The notes under the pieces were generated by a model, which was not told the DNA's origin, ran no database searches, and saw nothing but the letters and a program-made list of their open reading frames with translations. Position numbers and translations under genes: made by a program. Positions 61,293 to 64,000 of a stretch of DNA of 64,000 nt are shown in pieces (positions within the stretch are counted from its first letter, which is position 1; each line of letters begins with the position of its first letter). The DNA is from Lates calcarifer (Eukaryota > Chordata > Actinopteri > Centropomidae). The DNA lies in contig NC_066854.1 of NCBI RefSeq assembly GCF_001640805.2, positions 13,494,432 through 13,558,431 on the forward strand. The letters run 5' to 3'.

Positions 61293-64000
61293 CATGACAT
61301 GCAGACATACACGTGGCCCATCCTGTTTTTCTCTGTAGACCTTTGAAATGTGTGCAGGGACTATCAGAAGAGTGGACAGCTGTGTGCAGTATACATAAGT
61401 CCAGGCTGATTGATGAATGATTTTTTTTTGCTGCATTAGCTGCTGAGATGATGACGATATTAGTCAGTCAATGTCTGTGGACATAACTGTTGACACTGGA
61501 TCATTCTGCAAAACCTCAGATTACATTCAATACTGATGTTCTCATGGCAACAATAGAATGACTAAAGGAATTTAAGGAGACATGCTGTGATAGATGCTGC
61601 TAACGTGTCCATTAAATATGAAGCTATAGCTTCTGTGTCAGGCACAGGAACTACTCAGAACTAAGAAATAGTCAGCCAAGTGATCTAACTGACTGGCTGG
61701 CTGTAGTTTCATATATATATATTTTTTTTTACCACGTGTTGTCAGGCCAAGTCTTATGACAAAAGGTTTTCTTGCCTTTTCTGGTGAGGCAGAAACCCTG
61801 GTATAATCTCCCCCTAGCTCTGTGTCTTCTGTGTGTCTCTGTAGTCTTGACGCCTCAAACGGTTTCAGCCGCACACTTTCTAACATATTCTCAGTGAAAG
61901 CATTCATGGTGTTGTAGTCATTCACACATAACAAGTTTGTGTGAATAGTTTGTGATAACTTTGTGACAGATCTGCATGTGTGGAGTTTCCCACCTGTAGC
62001 AGATGTTGGCATGTTTCTCATCTTCCTGCTCCTTTCTGTCTCCGTGTGTCTGTGATCATCTCTCCATATGCTCATCCAGCCTTCTCTGCTGTTCTGCTCA
62101 CTATATGTCCATGTGTTTCAGTTTTGAAGATGCATCCACTTAACTCCTAGCACTCAGCGGCCTGCTGTCCCATCTGCCTCCTCACAAACATCCCATATCT
62201 TTCATAGTGCACTACCTGCATCATTTTTTTATGCAAGTGTGTTTTACCTGAGAGGAGGAGAGCCTTGAATCATATTTACTTTGTTTCATATATGTCTTGT
62301 ATTTGGGGTTAGGGTTACCTTGAGTTCCCTTGTTTAAACCCCTTAACACAGATTGCATCAGTTTCTGCTCAGGTGTGACTCCCTCACCTCAGCCCTGTTG
62401 GTCCATTAGCAAAGAAAGACGACTGGGGAGCAGGGAAGTGATGCATACAGAAATCACAAATCGGCTAGGAAAGCATTAAATTGGCCTTAAGCAATCTCTG
62501 ACTTTAATCGACCTCTATTAGCAACCAGCAGATATTGTTCACATTAACACAATGCCCATCTTCTACACAGCACTTAAGCAGCGGCCTATATCAAGATAAA
62601 TTAAAGGTTTTTCACATTCGTAATCCCAAATATGCATAACGCCACCATTTAAACCATTTAACCACCATTTCAAATCCCTTGGGATATTTGAAATTCATAC
62701 TCAAAAAGCTGAAAACAGGTCTGCTGTTTGTAGCTCTTGAGAGATACATGGTTCTCACAGGACAGTGACGCTATGCTTTGGAACTATTGATGTCAATCTT
62801 TTATCCCTGACAGGCTGTTAAAGTTTGATTTCTGTCACTGTCATCTTGGTGGAGAAAAAAAGGAATCCTTTTATCTGGTTTCAGCACGAGTTCACAAATC
62901 TAGTCATATTTAGTGATGACTATCATGATTCAGTGTGTAAGAAATACACAGAGAATCAAGGGACAGAGTCTTTAATACATAAAGACTGTGTTCATTTCCA
63001 TCAAACTCCCTTTAGAAGGACAGTGTGTGACCTCTCTGATCCCCGTACGTTTCAGGGATGAAAGAGGCTTTTGCTGTGCCTGTCTGTAGAAATTTTGGTT
63101 GGTGGGTATTAAAACTATTGGATCTGAGCTACATGAGTATAAGAAGGGACTCAGACACACCAACTGCAGCCTGTATAAAATCTTTGCTTTAAATTCTGCA
63201 GGTTTGTGAATAACAGCTGACCTGACCTGACGCTTTGACAGACATCTCAGTCCTTAACTTCAAACCAGATTAACTGTTACTCTTCATTAGCTGCTATCAT
63301 GAGTTTATTCACTAAATTGATGCATGCATCCTGAGAGTTCCCATCATCACTTCCATTATTACGTCTTACTGGCTCGTGTCCAATTTTTTATTGAAAGGCC
63401 AACACTGACAAACAGACACATCAATTTAACTCCATTGTTTCCTGCCCACAACAAGCGCTGCCTTTCACCAAACCCTCAATCCTTCACTCTAGCTATAATT
63501 GATCTAAACACAGGCTTTCAGAGTGCTCTTCAGCAGCTTTAAAGCAGCCAGTAGCTCTGCAACGTGTTTTTTTTTTGCTAACTCTGTGCAGTATGAGCTG
63601 TTCTGGATGGCTGAGCATTATTCTCTGGAGACGGATCCCTCTGTTGATGGAGACAAATGGGCCTGGCTGAATTCCCCATCCCCAGCTGAGGAAACAGAGT
63701 GGCTGGCTTGTGCCCAGGGGAGCGGACGCTGCCGAGAGGGAGACGCTCCAGGGAGAGGAGATTTGCCGAATGAGCGGAGATGACTTAGATTTGAAATTAT
63801 GCTCCCTGATATTGATAGCTCCATGGGGACCATCAGGAGCAGGGATATCATTATAGAGTCTGGTTTATCTCTATAATCTGGCTCTACGTGACTGATGCTT
63901 TCAGGTCACAAGGGCAATTTCTCTATAACCTGAAGAGAAAATCCCTCTGTGAACCTTGTTGTCAAGTAATCAAGAGCAACTGGGATGAGATCTCTCAACA
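58269..64000. other. Non-coding right flank, third part
   Basis: No gene can be supported. Overlapping opposite frames of 152 and 133 codons at 58955-59552 resemble nothing known. There is a (GT)n run at 61260-61288, and 63590-63960 has a compact, exon- or CNE-like character with a good acceptor at about 63590. Confidence 0.5.
61260..61288. repeat. (TG)n microsatellite
   Basis: About fourteen TG units in the right flank. Confidence 0.92.

Overview
The window is vertebrate nuclear DNA, most probably from a percomorph teleost fish. The evidence is a multi-exon gene with GT-AG introns, AT-rich gene-poor flanks, abundant CA/GT microsatellites, and remnants of repeats familiar from fish genomes: Tc1-like and hAT transposons, a tRNA-derived SINE, an L2/Rex-type LINE 3' end and a retroviral-type solo LTR. 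There are no operons, CRISPR arrays or prokaryotic features.

One protein-coding gene is supported with confidence: prkx, a cAMP-dependent-type AGC serine/threonine kinase. It runs left to right in eight coding exons between 13924 and 49074. All seven introns have GT-AG borders, and the joined reading frame stays open for 352 codons. The kinase domain is complete: glycine loop, Lys72, Glu91, YRD Asp166, DFG Asp184, activation-loop Thr197, APE, and a C-terminal FxxF tail. A CpG-rich block with a CT tract (about 13140-14080) forms the presumed promoter and 5' UTR.

Layout. 1-13.1 kb: non-coding left flank with an old dispersed repeat (about 4.4-5.0 kb), a cluster of CACATGTG palindromes (7.84-8.55 kb) and a repeat at 12.2 kb whose inverted partner lies at 53.5 kb. 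13.1-14.07 kb: promoter and exon 1. 14.07-48.95 kb: seven introns holding most of the mobile-element remnants: hAT BED-finger fragment (16.26 kb), SINE just upstream of exon 2 (23.2 kb), four Tc1-like relics (24.3, 27.2, 36.5, 40.2 kb), antisense solo LTR with a 62-bp direct repeat (40.7-41.5 kb) and LINE 3' end (46.85-48.1 kb). 49.07-about 52.9 kb: presumed long 3' UTR with several AATAAA hexamers. 52.9-64 kb: non-coding right flank with a tandem array of degenerate tRNA-like units on the minus strand (55.3-55.8 kb) and a strong G-quadruplex motif (58.24 kb).

I did not find a new multi-gene system. The observations most worth following are the tRNA-like tandem array, the CA and GT repeats that flank in-frame exon 5, the antisense LTR with enhancer-like duplication, the CACATGTG cluster and the in-frame upstream ORF that stops just before the prkx start. 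Family assignments rest on recognition of motifs, not on database searches.
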